A stretch of DNA of 64,000 nucleotides, from NCBI GenBank assembly GCA_946811185.2, contig OX328105.1:42334845-42398844 (forward strand). The letters are read 5' to 3'. Below are positions 11,363 to 22,217 of this stretch, piece after piece. Below the pieces are notes generated by a model. It was not told the origin of the DNA. It ran no database searches and saw nothing but the letters and a program-made list of their open reading frames with translations. How positions within the stretch are numbered: the stretch's first letter is position 1; the number at the start of each line of letters is the position of its first letter. The stretch comes from Hippopus hippopus (taxonomy: Eukaryota > Mollusca > Bivalvia > Cardiida > Cardiidae). Made by a program: the position numbers and the translations under genes.

Positions 11363-12100
11363 CTATTCGTACTCTTCATAATCTTCCTCAGGGTCCTCTA
11401 AGCATTCCAGTTCATCACACAGTTCTCTTACTTTGATATCAGAAATGTGACGCTGTGCACCGAATGACGTCATACCACTCTGAGATGCGAATTTGTTGGT
11501 ACCAGATTGAAGTCCAATGGTAGCCATACCTTCCTGCGAAACGTCATCAGCTTTTATATCGGCTATGTGACGGACAGCCCCAAATCCCTTCATACCCTTT
11601 TGAGACGCAAATTTGTTGGTGCCAGACTGGAGAATGATTGTTGACATACTACCTTTCGAAACATCATCTGCTTTTATATCAGCAATGTGGCGAACAGCAC
11701 CGAAGCCTGTCATACCTTTTTGAGATGCGTATTGATTCGAACCCATTTGAATATTTATAACTGACTGACCATCGCGTGACAAATCATCAGCTTTAATGTC
11801 TGAAATATGTCTAACAGCTCCAAAACCACGACTTCCTGCTTGGGAAGCAAACTGATTAGTCCCTGCTTGCAGTGATATATGAACATGGGTATCCGGCTCA
11901 ACGTCGTCACATTTAATGTCCGACACATGACGTGGCGCTCCAATTCTCATACCTTTCTGGCTGGCGAATTTGTTCGTCCCAGATTGTAGACCAATCATGG
12001 TCTGTCCAGCTCGTAGTTGAGATCGAGTGAATAATTTTCGTTCTTTTCGTGCAAGAGGCCTGGGTCCGCATGTTGGACCTTCGAACTTATTGCGCTGTGC
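11363..12100 (-). CDS. Terminal exon T2: linker plus five calponin-like repeats
   Basis: The exon follows a CTTCGTTACAG acceptor and codes 245 residues and a stop. The linker AQRNKFEGPTCGPRP is nearly identical to that of T1, and LFTRSQLRAG follows. Five repeats start at about residue 40 (SGTNKFASQKGMRIGAPRH and so on), separated by ISDIKADD/IADIKADD-type spacers. The acidic tail contains ELECLEDPEEDYEEYE. The predicted joined protein is about 371 residues, the shortest of the set. The similarity of linkers and tail style to T1 suggests T1 and T2 arose by exon duplication. Confidence 0.93.
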   Translation of the reverse strand, partial: AQRNKFEGPTCGPRPLARKERKLFTRSQLRAGQTMIGLQSGTNKFASQKGMRIGAPRHVSDIKCDDVEPDTHVHISLQAGTNQFASQAGSRGFGAVRHISDIKADDLSRDGQSVINIQMGSNQYASQKGMTGFGAVRHIADIKADDVSKGSMSTIILQSGTNKFASQKGMKGFGAVRHIADIKADDVSQEGMATIGLQSGTNKFASQSGMTSFGAQRHISDIKVRELCDELECLEDPEEDYEEYE

Positions 12101-13027
12101 CTGTAACGAAGTACCATTTGTAATAAAGTTTCTGGTTGTAGTATTACCATACTGCTCGAAATTTAAATTAATAATTTTTAACTAAAATTTTTCATTCGAA
12201 GCAAATGTAATGTCTGGTCGAGAGTTGCGAAAATAGGATATGCTTTCCAAATGATTGAGAAATTCGTGTTTACATTTTATAAATAAAAAAATAGAATAAT
12301 TACTTTTTTACTCCAACAAATCTGATATACATCTAAAGATTTCATTATCTGAATTTTTCGGTTTAGCTAACCAAAACGTATAAATTTATGTCATGAATTT
12401 TCTTTTCAAGTTATTGGACATGCATTCCTATGCTAGTATGGAATAGTAGATTTTCTGTTTAGGTTTGCTATAGAATTTTGCATTGATTTTTGATTACTTA
12501 CGATGCACAGCTATGTGGGGGCAGTTCATTCATAATGATTACAATTATAGATACAGTATCATATATGCTAAACTACAATACATCACACTACATATCGATG
12601 ATTTATTTCTGCAGCGCAATATCTCCCCAGTATGTTTTACTAAATTTGTCATTGAAAAATTTAGGTCTTCGAGATCTTTTTCAATGCTCCTCTCAGACGT
12701 GGGTACTCAAGGCCTTTTACTCATGATATCCAAAGTAATTCTAACTCGCATGGTGTTGTACAGTATTAAATAATGAAAAGTAAATCTCTTTTATACACCT
12801 TTATTAATTTGCAATTACAGATCAGCATGTCTCCAATATCAATTATATATAGTCTTTAAATCTTTAATCATTTAGAAATTTTTTATTCTTGAATCGTTTT
12901 AGGTCTATGGTTTTAAATATTGCTAATCAGATCTACATGCTTTGTCTTTGTTTTGAAATACCCTCGACGAATAAAATGAAAAAAGCAACGTTCTAATTCA
13001 TGCGCGCCATTAAGCTTAATAAAAATG
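12101..13027 (-). other. Spacer between T1 and T2
   Basis: About 930 AT-rich bases holding the T1 3' region. Open frames near 12490-12770 on the plus strand have no protein-like features. Confidence 0.5.
12800..12805 (-). terminator. Candidate poly(A) signal for T1
   Basis: AATAAA on the minus strand, about 220 bases after the T1 stop codon. A second AATAAA lies at 12602-12607. Confidence 0.45.
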
Positions 13028-13909
13028 TTAAATGTTCATCGAATTTAATTCGTTAGAGATTTCTCCTTCTTCTTGAGTAAAATCTTCTTCGTCTTCATCG
13101 AACTCATACTCATCGCAGATATCCGATACTTTGATGTCGGAAACATGTCGTGGTGCTCCAAAGCCTCTCATCCCACTCTGGCTAGCCCCTTTATTCCAAC
13201 CTGCTTGGATATTAATAACACCAGCACCCTCTTGGCTATATTCATCGGCTCTGATATCTGCTACGTGACGTACGGCACCGAAGGACATTCCCTTCTGGGA
13301 TGCATATTTGTTGGATCCCATTTGAAGTCCTACTTCTTTGTTACTTTCTTGGTCGTAATCATCTGCTCTGATATCTGCACAGTGGCGCACAGAACCAAAA
13401 GACATTCCCCTCTGAGAGGCAAATTTGTTTGATCCCATCTGTAAACCAACTTCTTTGTTGCTATCTTGGTTCACTTCGTCTGCTCGAATGTCTGCGCAAT
13501 GGCGAACAGATCCAAAGGACATTCCTTTTTGACTGGCAAATTTGTTAGTGCCGGCTTGTAGCGTCATTTCAGACTGACCCTCGTTGCATGCGTCGTCCGC
13601 TCGAATGTCAGCAATATGTCGAATTGCTCCAAAACTCATTCCACTCTGACTAGCAAATTTATTTGTTCCACTTTGCAAACCTATTTCTTTCTGGCCTTCC
13701 TGGTCCAAATCGTCTGCCCTAATGTCTGCACAGTGGCGTACCCCACCAAACGTCATACCCTTTTGTGATGCAAATTTATTTGTACCATGTTGGAGCGATA
13801 AAATACTATGCCCTGCACGAATTTGCTGGCGTGAAAATTTGTTCTTTGGTTTTCCTCGTGGAGTAGGTTTAGGTCCGCACGTTGGACCATCGAATTTGTT
13901 CCTCTGAGC
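13028..13909 (-). CDS. Terminal exon T1: linker plus six calponin-like repeats
   Basis: The exon follows a TCTTTTCAG acceptor and codes 293 residues and a stop. It opens with the CH-to-repeat linker AQRNKFDGPTCGPKP, as in transgelin-type proteins (AQ..GPT.G.K), then the KFSRQQIRAG segment. Six repeats of 39 residues start at about residue 41, of the form (H/S/A/M)G(T/S)NKFASQKGM.FG.VRHCADIRADD. The sixth differs (AGWNKGASQSGMRGFGAPRH) and looks like a capping repeat. A strongly acidic tail of about 30 residues follows. The full protein would be about 419 residues. Calponin repeats bind along F-actin, and multi-repeat proteins such as UNC-87 bundle filaments. A candidate AATAAA lies about 220 bases past the stop. 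Confidence 0.93.
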   Translation of the reverse strand, partial: AQRNKFDGPTCGPKPTPRGKPKNKFSRQQIRAGHSILSLQHGTNKFASQKGMTFGGVRHCADIRADDLDQEGQKEIGLQSGTNKFASQSGMSFGAIRHIADIRADDACNEGQSEMTLQAGTNKFASQKGMSFGSVRHCADIRADEVNQDSNKEVGLQMGSNKFASQRGMSFGSVRHCADIRADDYDQESNKEVGLQMGSNKYASQKGMSFGAVRHVADIRADEYSQEGAGVINIQAGWNKGASQSGMRGFGAPRHVSDIKVSDICDEYEFDEDEEDFTQEEGEISNELNSMNI

Positions 13910-16107
13910 CTGAAAAGACCCATAACAGGTATCTTTGCATTTCTAGTCTTGAGAGTTGTCAATTATTTTTTCTTAGTCAAATTATTATTCATTTTTCTTC
14001 AACCTGACAAAATCTCTTTAAAAAAATAATTGTTTTTATCCGGATTTTTTTTAAAGAAGTATTCTTTTTTTCCGGTTACTGAAAATTTAACTGTATCAAA
14101 ATAATTTCATTTCTTTTTTTTTTTTCCTTCTTCTTCTAAATTATACAACTGATATATAGTAATAAAAAAGTGTTAATATTCAAAATATTCTATTTTTTTC
14201 TAATGTAGATAAGACAAAAAGAATGCATAGAAGAAAAAAAAAGAGAAAAACCAGCACAGTCTAGGACTCTAAAAGCCAGAGGAAAAGCTCCAAAGAAACA
14301 GCACAACATTTGTCCGCCGATATAAACAGGGTTTTCATTCTTTTGGTGTACATTTCAAAAGCTTTGCATAGCAAGATATCGCAGCAGAAGCATGTATGAC
14401 CTGCAAAAATGATATGCGAAAAGCGTGAAGCATCCTTAGCTCCCATGGTTCAGTTTGAGAACATCGTTTGATGGATTAGCATATCTATACTTTGTAATAA
14501 CTACCGACGTTAACAAAGGTTATTTAAACACAGAAGGGTAAAAGGGGTTCCACACATTTACCTACCTGTTTTTTACTGGAACTTGGTCATCTGAGCGATC
14601 CAGACCTCATTTAATCAGAGTAACTGCTTAGCAGTTTGTATATTGGTGTAAGTTTTCGTAGATTTATTTTCATCTTTCAAGTATTGATGCATTAAAATTT
14701 CTAATAGAAAACACTGTTTACTGCGGCGACCAACTCTAACTAATACAGTCAAGACGTAAACCAGAGACATCCACAATCTGGCCAAGATGAGACCACGTGC
14801 AAGCATTATTATCTACTATGAAAAACACAACTCTATTGTTCAGTATTTCGGCTATTGGCTATTTCAAGAGTTCTTGATAAGGGCAATAGCAGAAATATTG
14901 AACAAAGAGGTTTGGTATTTTAAGTGTTTTTCATTCATTCCCTGAAGAATTCTTAGTGTCACATAAGTATGGTTTAGCTTTATTATAAAACTGTAACCAA
15001 ACACTTTTTGGGTTATTTCAGAGAGACACAAGAGCTACAATAAAGACATAGTGAAAAAGAAGTTGAGTTTAACTAACTTGGACCTCTTACTATTCAGCAT
15101 AACGGCCCAATATTAGGATTGTTAAGTGCATCACTAGCTTGTCTGTTTTCAAAGAATTGAGTTGAATGCTTCAGAAGGGACATTTTATTTATCCGTTATT
15201 TTGCCACATGCAATCATGGGTACATTTTGCAGAGAGTGTGTACCAAAATTAGTCCATACATAAGTGCAGTCTGATATTGGTGCACACTGTCCGCTTCTCT
15301 ACAAATGGTTCCAGCGATTAATTCCCGATGAGATGCCACAATTTAGGCAGAATAACGTTTGGTATAAGCGGGCTTTTTCTTGCAAATGTACAATGCTTAT
15401 TCAGACACGACTGTTTCCATAAGACAAACAACTTATCTATTTACAAATACTACGAGTAGTGACAAACAAATTCACAGAAAGCATTGTCTGATTCTTTTCT
15501 TGGTTTTCAATCATTTGGCATAATCTGTAAAGCGGCAACTCATACTTTTCCCGCTTTTTCCTAATTGCTTTCTAGTATCCGAGTATTCATTTCACACAAA
15601 AGATATTTGATAATAGCCTGTTTTCAGCTTCACTAAATTGTTTTTTTTTTTTTTTTCTTAATAAAAAAAAAAAAAAGCAAACAAACAAATATGATTTTGT
15701 TTGTTTACTTCTGGATATCATAATAAAGAAGCACTACAGATTGATTTTCAACAGTAAATTTGTTAAACTTTCTGAAACTGAATTGCCATCGTTCAGCAAA
15801 TGATTGTTTAATCCAAAACATTTAAATGATTTTATAAGGCTTGTGCACTTCAAAACCATTTTTAAGAATCACTTTCTTTGTTCTTTGTGAATATAGGTTT
15901 GCCATAACAGAGTAAATTTCATTACAATAAACTGACATACTTATATGCCCTTTGAAATACAAGACATGACATCTGTACTGATCGTAACACAAAATTACCA
16001 TATCACTTTTTCTAAACAAATTTTTGCCATTTAGATTTTTTTACAAACAATGTTTTCCTTCATATTGTATCATCTTTCAGTCAACGCGGCTTTAATGTTG
16101 TTTCTCT
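13910..16107 (-). other. Intron upstream of T1, nothing recognised
   Basis: AT-rich intron sequence with homopolymer runs (for example 15643-15675). No CH or calponin-repeat coding is visible on either strand. Confidence 0.5.
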
Positions 16108-16323
16108 TCTTACCCTTTACCATACAATCCCGTGATCTAACGACCCTTAACGAAGGCTTTCGAAAACAAAGTGGAAAAAGAAAAAAAATGCTGATAACCA
16201 GCCTTTCTTTTTTACCAAATGCCTTCTATCCTTTTGAAGACAAATCTTTCAATTTCAGTAACATTTCAATTGTCATCTGCAAACGCTTTCGATTTGGACA
16301 GGTGTAGAATCTGGTAAAGAGTA
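16108..16323. repeat. Foldback element, family C
   Basis: Starts TTACCCTTTACCATACAATCC and ends CTGGTAAAGAGTAAAAC. The hairpin is partly decayed (AAAAAATGCTGATAACCAGC). It is followed by an older copy at about 16620-16845. Confidence 0.65.
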
Positions 16324-16845
16324 AAACATTTTCAAAGACCATATTTGATGATCCATTCTAGCGTCTTTGTATCTGTGCAAATGCGTAGTTTTTCAACTTT
16401 TGTTTATTTGTTTACATGGCTTTTGTTTTATTAGAGGCTGCTTTTTTCCGAAGTCCTTGATCAGTAAGAAGGCTATGCAAGCATATTCGCTATTAAAGTC
16501 AGCTGAAGCATAAATATTGAAGGGGATACCAAATGCATAATACTCTTTCTCTTGAAATTGTATGGGTGTCTTGAATATATTCATGAAAGCGAGTAGAGAA
16601 TCTAACCAGAAAGCACATAGAATTTATCCTATACATAAAACCCCATATTTTGCGACCCTAAAAGAGAAGGATTTTAAAACTTATTTGGGAAAATGACAAA
16701 ATTATGGTTATCTGCAGTTATATCTCCTTGCTGAATGTTTTGTACCTCACTTAATACTAATCCCATCATTTGAACAAAATTTCATTTGTCGTTTGCAGAT
16801 GCCTCCAGTATTTTGACAATCTAAAATTTATGCGTGAGAAAAACA

Positions 16846-17445
16846 AAGGAGTACCACAAGTTTCTGGCGGTACACTATGTTCTAACTTAATCAAATGTAA
16901 AACAAATTTAGGTGGGTCAGAACCATCTTTTTGGGGAAAAAAATGAAAAAAAAAAAAAATATAATATTAAGAAGCATCAGCTACGTAATGATATGCCTTA
17001 TACTTCTTCTGAAAACAACTTCGATCTACCTAAGTATCTGGAATATATTGCAAATGAACATATCAGCCGAAATTTACTTTCTGATTAGATTCTTTTACAA
17101 GTATGCAATGCTTGCTTAACCCTTGAAGTACCTTTTTACAACTAAAGTTGCTTTTGCAGCCAGTGTAGGTCAAGATCAAACAGCACAAAACCTGCAGTCT
17201 GATCTTTGATCTACACGGTCTGCTTTGCTGAGACATTATAGATAAAATCGACTCTGACCTTGCATTTATTTGGGTCTTATTTCTGGATTTAAAATGCTTG
17301 TTAGGTTTTTTCGGCGCTTTAAGAGTTAATGACGCGAACCCTTTTCTGTTATCGTCTAGATACATTACACTACTTTGGTTTTACCGATAAATGCATGCGC
17401 GACATCATAGTCTGATTGAATACATGTATACATTCATCTGTGCAT
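16846..17445. other. Intron sequence with a decayed family-A palindrome
   Basis: No gene. At 17155-17225 there is a damaged family-A core (GTAGGTCAAGATCAAACAGC against CTGCAGTCTGATCTTTGATC). Confidence 0.5.
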
Positions 17446-17690
17446 TTTATATGAGCGGCACTTTGGGGAAAAGAGAGGTTTAATGTAGCTTCGTAATGCA
17501 ATATACCGAGCAGGTCTTCTGTTTATTGATATAGATCCAGTTTGTCTAAAACCTGCTTAATCATGAGGTAGAACAGTCCACTGAAATGCAGAAAGTTTAC
17601 AAAAAGGTTCGACCCATGTCAGCCTGCGCGGATTGCGCAGGCCGACATGGGTCGACACTTTTTGCAGATGCATTAAACCACTTTTTTACA
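17446..17690. repeat. Foldback element, family D
   Basis: The core hairpin is nearly perfect: GTTCGACCCATGTCAGCCTG pairs with CAGGCCGACATGGGTCGACA around GCGCGGATTGCG. It ends with TTTTTGCAGATGCATTAAACC. It lies about 130 bases downstream of the exon 4 donor. Confidence 0.75.
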
Positions 17691-17820
17691 ATGCAACACA
17701 CATTTGATTTGTACAATTAACATATTACACGTTTGTCTATCATACTAACTACTACATTCACGTATATCAAATGCAACATAGACATATATATATATTTATT
17801 CTGAGAAGCCATCCGCTTAC

Positions 17821-17958
17821 CTCTGAACCAACTTGAAGGATTGTCGCAATAACCATTGGGATGTTCTTGCCGTCAAACAAATCATTACAGGCAAATAGGC
17901 CGCTTTGCTGGACGCCGTAATTTGCTGCAGCCTTCAGAAATATCTCAATGTTTTCCAT
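17821..17958 (-). CDS. Exon 4: C-terminal part of the CH domain; shared donor for the terminal exons
   Basis: The 138-base exon codes exactly 46 residues in phase 0 at both ends, beginning MENIEIFLKAAANYGV and including LFACNDLFDGKNIPMVI. This is the hallmark end of a calponin/transgelin CH domain (QMENI..FL.A...YGV...LF...DLYEGKN...V). The acceptor is TTTTTATCGTTGCAG and the donor GAG/GTAAGC. Because it ends in phase 0, it can be joined in frame to each of the five downstream repeat exons, which all start in phase 0. This donor is therefore the proposed branch point for alternative terminal-exon choice. The nearest target is about 3.9 kb downstream, the farthest about 14.7 kb. Confidence 0.93.
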
Positions 17959-18344
17959 CTGCAACGATAAAAAGCACAATCATAGTGATATCAAAAATGT
18001 CATAAAAATACCGAAGTTAGTTTTTTATAAGAAACAAAGTACGAAAGTTTGAGTTGTACTTACTGCTTATTATGATATAACAGAGAATCTACGTTGACAA
18101 ACATCTCTACAAGGAGCCTTCTACAAGCTAACTAAAATGATATTGCATTCTGTTTAAATATCGATAAAATCAAAACGATGGTTTCAAGAGTTGATCTTAA
18201 GCGATACTGGTTTTTAAAACCAAATTATAGTCATTATATGATTAACTTAGCATAAAACAATGGTTTAAAACAGTAATAGCATTTCAGGTTAATTTCCAAA
18301 TCATTGTTTTTTTTTTTTTGATAGGTAAACAGAATGCCATCTTA

Positions 18345-18515
18345 TTGTACTTAGCATTGTATTGTTCTCTGTCTTATTCTCGAGAATTTTCTGAATTTGA
18401 AAGTGATATAACTTCTGACTGGCTACACCATTTGGTACGGCCAACCAGAAGTCATGTTACTTTCCAATTTAGAAAATCTTGGAGATTAAGACTAAGAAGT
18501 TCTAAAGAATATTTG
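18345..18515. repeat. Foldback element, family F
   Basis: GAATTTTCTGAATTTGAAAG pairs with CTTTCCAATTTAGAAAATCT, with CTGACTGGCTACACCATTTG / ACGGCCAACCAGAAG in the middle. Better copies occur at 49.4 and 50.6 kb. Confidence 0.6.
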
Positions 18516-18597
18516 GTGCATACGGACCCTGCTATAAAAGACTGGTTAGTGAATTGTATCAAAACAATATAGACAAAATTAAAAAGTGTCGTTTTCT

Positions 18598-18866
18598 ATA
18601 TGGCCTGCAACACGCGAAAAGGGGCATTCGGACATTTGCGTAAAGTGTCGTCTCGGATCAGCCTGCGCAGTCCGCGCAGACTAATCCGAGGCGGCACTTT
18701 ACGACTACATTAGATTTTGTCCAACAGTAGACTTGCGCAGAACAGAAAATTACATAAAAACGGAAAGTGTCGTTTAGGATTAGTCTGCGCGGAGTGCGCA
18801 GGCTGATCGGAGACGACACTTTACGCAAATGTCCGAATGCCCCTTTTCACGTGTTGCATGCCAATT
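18598..18866. repeat. Complete double-hairpin foldback element, family E
   Basis: The element starts CCTGCAACACGCGAAAAGGG and ends CCCCTTTTCACGTGTTGCA, so its outer ends are inverted copies. Each arm also holds its own smaller hairpin (GGATCAGCCTGCGCAGTCCGCGCAGACTAATCC and the reverse). It lies in the intron between exons 3 and 4. A half copy lies at 38767-38935. Confidence 0.8.
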
Positions 18867-18941
18867 ATGATACACCTTTATCGATTTTTAAATTCCACAT
18901 TTTAACAAACACTCCTGTTGGGAATGACTCATTCGAGATAT

Positions 18942-19155
18942 ATGAGTCATGCTCCGTGAAAACGTACGTAAATGTATCTGCAAAAAGTATTGACCCATAT
19001 CAGCGCTGCGCAGTCTGCACAGGCTGACATAGGAGAAAACTTTTTGCTGTTGGTGAATTTTCTGCATGTGAAAGGATAGTTCTATCTCATGGTTCAGCCG
19101 ATTTTCAGACAAATCGGATGACTATTATGCAATGATTTGCCTGGTACAATAAGTT
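18942..19155. repeat. Foldback element, family D (decayed)
   Basis: Starts TGAGTCATGCTCCGTGAAAA. The core is AGTATTGACCCATATCAGC with a damaged partner at TGACATAGGAGAAAACTTT. It lies between the family-E element and the family-C element of the same intron. Confidence 0.6.
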
Positions 19156-19162
19156 ACAATGA

Positions 19163-19387
19163 TACCCTTACCCTTTATTACACAATCCGCAGTTTTTACG
19201 ATCTTGATAAAGAAGCCTTTTGAAAACAACACGGGAAAAAGAGAAACGCTGGTAACCAGCATTTTCTCCTTTTCCCACAATTTTTACTACCTAAAAAAAT
19301 CACTTTTTGAGTCGCACTCATCTTGTCGTCTGCAAATGCTTTCGATTTGGACACGTCTGAAATCTTGTCGTTTGGTATAGAGTTAAG
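19163..19387. repeat. Foldback element, family C, beside the exon 3 donor
   Basis: The hairpin AGAAACGCTGGTAACCAGCATTTTC and the ending TTGTCGTTTGGTATAGAGTTAA identify family C. It ends about 48 bases from the exon 3 donor at 19435. Confidence 0.75.
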
Positions 19388-19434
19388 CCCCCCTTTTTCC
19401 CAGAGCGACGCTTTTGTACCATGTAGTAACTTAC

Positions 19435-19537
19435 CTGAACGGCGCCTTTGTCACTTTTCCTTGGTTTTATTTTCATGGTTTTACAAGGGGCAGGTAGTGT
19501 TTCCGCTGGCGTACCCGAAAACAAAGTCTGAATCAGC
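19435..19537 (-). CDS. Exon 3: middle of the CH domain
   Basis: The 103-base exon starts with one base completing the split Gln codon and then codes LIQTLFSGTPAETLPAPC followed by a basic stretch KIKPRKSDKGAVQ. The pattern follows calponin CH domains (LCQLIN.L.PG...I....F.QMEN). The acceptor is TTTTATCACAG and the donor a perfect CAG/GTAAGT. A family-C foldback element (19163-19387) ends only about 48 bases past the donor, so a mobile element sits very close to this splice site without breaking it. Confidence 0.9.
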
Positions 19538-20079
19538 CTGTGATAAAATATAAAAAAAAAAAGGGGTACTGCTAAATCACAATCGCATATAAGGAAGAAA
19601 ACTTTACCGACGAAAACAATTCAGAGAGAGCACCAAGAAATGGTACCATCTCGGCAAGTACACAAAACGTCAGTATCCATACTATTTATATCCTCTAGTT
19701 TGTAAACAGCGAATCAGATAGTTTTGTAGTAAACATTTTGCTACCAAGTTTTTAACGAGTTTAATGAAGTAATTATTTGACTTTACAGAAACAATCTGTT
19801 GTCTTCTCCGCTTATGTAAATGGACACAACAAGTTTATAAACGCATTTTTAGCAAGGTAGTGTTGCAAGGGTTACACAACTAATTTCGTCTATACAGTTG
19901 TAAGCTTTCAAGTCGTCAATAAGTTAACACTACTTGTTGACGGTTAAGTGCAAAACGAAACTGATTAACTATTTTTATTAGTTTAAAAATATTTATTTAA
20001 CATCGACTGAGAAACAAGTTCTTGCAACTTATACTAATCTCTCTCGATTATGCTTCCTGGAAACTACACCAGTACTCGT

Positions 20080-20200
20080 GCCGAATGTGTGGGCCTATGA
20101 ACGTTCCCAAAGTTGACACCCGCTCCCGGAAATCGAACTTGGGACATTATGGTTGCGAGGCCGATGCTCTACCTCACGACCACGGTCACCACATGTAATA
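20080..20200 (-). repeat. tRNA-derived SINE fragment
   Basis: The minus strand holds GTGGTCGTGAGGTAGAGCAT (A-box-like) and AAGTTCGATTTCC (B-box-like) with tRNA spacing, but no intact cloverleaf. It lies in intron 1 near exon 2. Confidence 0.5.
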
Positions 20201-20366
20201 TAATGATAATTTTATTAGCATTTCTTTCCTTTACAACATTTTGAAAAAAAACAAATCGGGCAGTTTGCAGGGACTACCTTTGTATACCTGTCTAAAAATC
20301 AACTATAGATAGATAAACAGATCAAATAAGTTACTAATAACGATAATAAAAAATGTATTAACTTAC

Positions 20367-20491
20367 TGACAAAGCAACACTCCGTCTTTCAAATGTATAT
20401 CGAGCTCATTTTCCGGAATTGCAACGCCGAGCAATTGGTGAATCCAATTTCTAACTTCAGCCTCGGCCGCTGGGTCAAATTTTCCTGAAAG
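20367..20491 (-). CDS. Exon 2: N-terminal third of the CH domain
   Basis: The 125-base exon encodes 41 residues plus two bases of a split codon. Visible motifs are GKFDP, then AEVRNWIHQLLG (helix 1 of a CH domain, with the conserved Trp at about residue 20) and HLKDGVLLCQ, the calponin-type 'KDGVxLC' motif at about residues 39-46. The acceptor is TTTGTCCTCCAG and the donor is GTAAGT. The last two bases, CA, join the first G of exon 3 to make Gln. A second possible acceptor seven bases further in (CTTTCAG) would shift the start; the first is preferred because it keeps phase 0 with both candidate first exons. Confidence 0.9.
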
Positions 20492-21975
20492 CTGGAGGAC
20501 AAATAAATGCTTCACAGTTCGAATCGTTTTCTCTTTGAGTAAATTTTGAAAACCTAGGACTAAATGCGTGATAGCCTCGTGGGTTAGATAAAGCAGTGAG
20601 GTGTGAGAAGAGTTTGAAAGACGTTCAGGAGAGAAGTATTTATGGAAGAGCATTAATTATATGTGTCAGTGAACCATAAAACTGTTATTAGCATCCCGCT
20701 CCATGATTGTTTAGATTTCTTTCTGACCATCTCAGCGCCATAGGCAAAAACAGGGGCCCTTTTCGGACGGCATAGATCAAGATCAGACTGCACGGAACGT
20801 GCAGTCTGATCTTGGATATACACCGTTCGCTTTTTCAGTCAAGCCTTTAAGGTAACAATATGTTTTAGTTTAAAGTGGACTTTAAATCCAGACAGATGTT
20901 GAGTTTATATTTAGCGCTGATACCGTGTTAATGCTTTGTTTCTAAAAGTAACTTATGTCATTTTTCCCCTTCGAAATTACGAACCCAAATAATTTAGGAA
21001 AATGCCACGTAAACTTTCCTTTAAAGAAACATTAAAAAGTTAAAAATACATTTCAGATTTTTCAACTAAAAAATTCCCAATAGATTTAACTTCGTCTTCG
21101 AATAGAATTCAAAAATTATTATAAGAGTTTTATTTTGATTAAACCTGTAATGTGATTCTTCATAAAAATTTTTGCCTTTCATTGCCATGGTTTCCAAACA
21201 GTTTCTGCTGAAAATATCGATCAAGATTAAACTGAATAAAAACATACAAGTTGATCTTGAATCTATCCTGCCGTTCCATTTACACTAGAATTCTATTTGT
21301 AGCTGTCAGGATACAATAAAGTCGATTCTATTTAGTTCACGACGAAAGAGATAAGGTTTCCTATTAGATGTTTTGCCTTAATCCTGCTGACCATTGCTAA
21401 AAGTGTGGATCAAGATCAGCCTGCACAGACGTGCAGTCTGATCCTGTCTGACACTATTCGATGTCTGTATAATTACTTAACTCTGTAGAGACAACAAAAA
21501 TTTAGACTGATCCGAATTCGAAAGCGTTTTGAGGAAGACAAAATAAACGTGACTCAAAAAATCGTAATTTATCTTTGGAAGGATAGAAAACATTGTTGGT
21601 AGAGGAGAAAATGCTAGTTACACGCATTTTCTCTTTTTTCCTTAATGTTTTCAAAAGTGTAATACTTTAAGGTCGTTAAGAGACTCCGGACTGTTTGTCA
21701 AAAGGTTACTCTGAGTTATATCCAATCAAACTCAGTGCGCAGGTCCAACACAATTGGATTGGATAATAATTTTTCAAGAATAAGCGTCTTTTTGACAAAC
21801 ATTGTGAGAAAATGCCCGTAACCAGTATTTTCTTTTTCTTCCCCCACAATGTTTTCTACTTTATTTTAGATATTTCCAGAAACAAATCCTGGTATATGAG
21901 CCGTATTTAATTTGTCGTCTGCAAGTGCTTTCATTTTCGAAAAATCTAAAATTTTGTCGTCTGGTAAAGTACAAA

Positions 21976-22217
21976 GGTTAAACCTTTACCAGACAAGCCT
22001 TTGCTTTTATGATCCTTTACAAGAAGTCCTCTGAAATCATTGTGGGAAAATAAGAAATGGTGGTAACAAGCATTTTCTTGTTGTCCCCAAAAATGTTTTC
22101 TACTCTTTTTAAAGATTTTAGAAACGAATCCTATTTTTTCAGCCACAATTAATTTGTCGTCTGCAAATTCTTTCAATTTGGACGAGTCTAAAAATTTTGT
22201 CGTCTGGTAAAGAGTTA
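21976..22217. repeat. Foldback element, family C
   Basis: Full length, with ends TTAAACCTTTACCAGAC and GTCTGGTAAAGAGTTAA. It abuts another partial copy at 21780-21975, giving a tandem pair. Confidence 0.75.

Noticed and set aside
12483..12773. Plus-strand open frames between T1 and T2
   Set aside because: Composition and lack of motifs suggest chance frames in AT-rich DNA.
1660..13700. CRISPR-like regular spacing of repeated DNA
   Set aside because: The 117-120-base period is the 39-40-codon protein repeat in frame; there are no identical short repeats with unique spacers.
1650..13909. Five separate tandem genes instead of one gene with alternative ends
   Set aside because: Each repeat block starts at a splice acceptor in phase 0, no CH-domain exons or promoters are visible between the blocks, and three blocks open with the CH-to-repeat linker. 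It remains possible for T4 and T5 and is listed as a finding.
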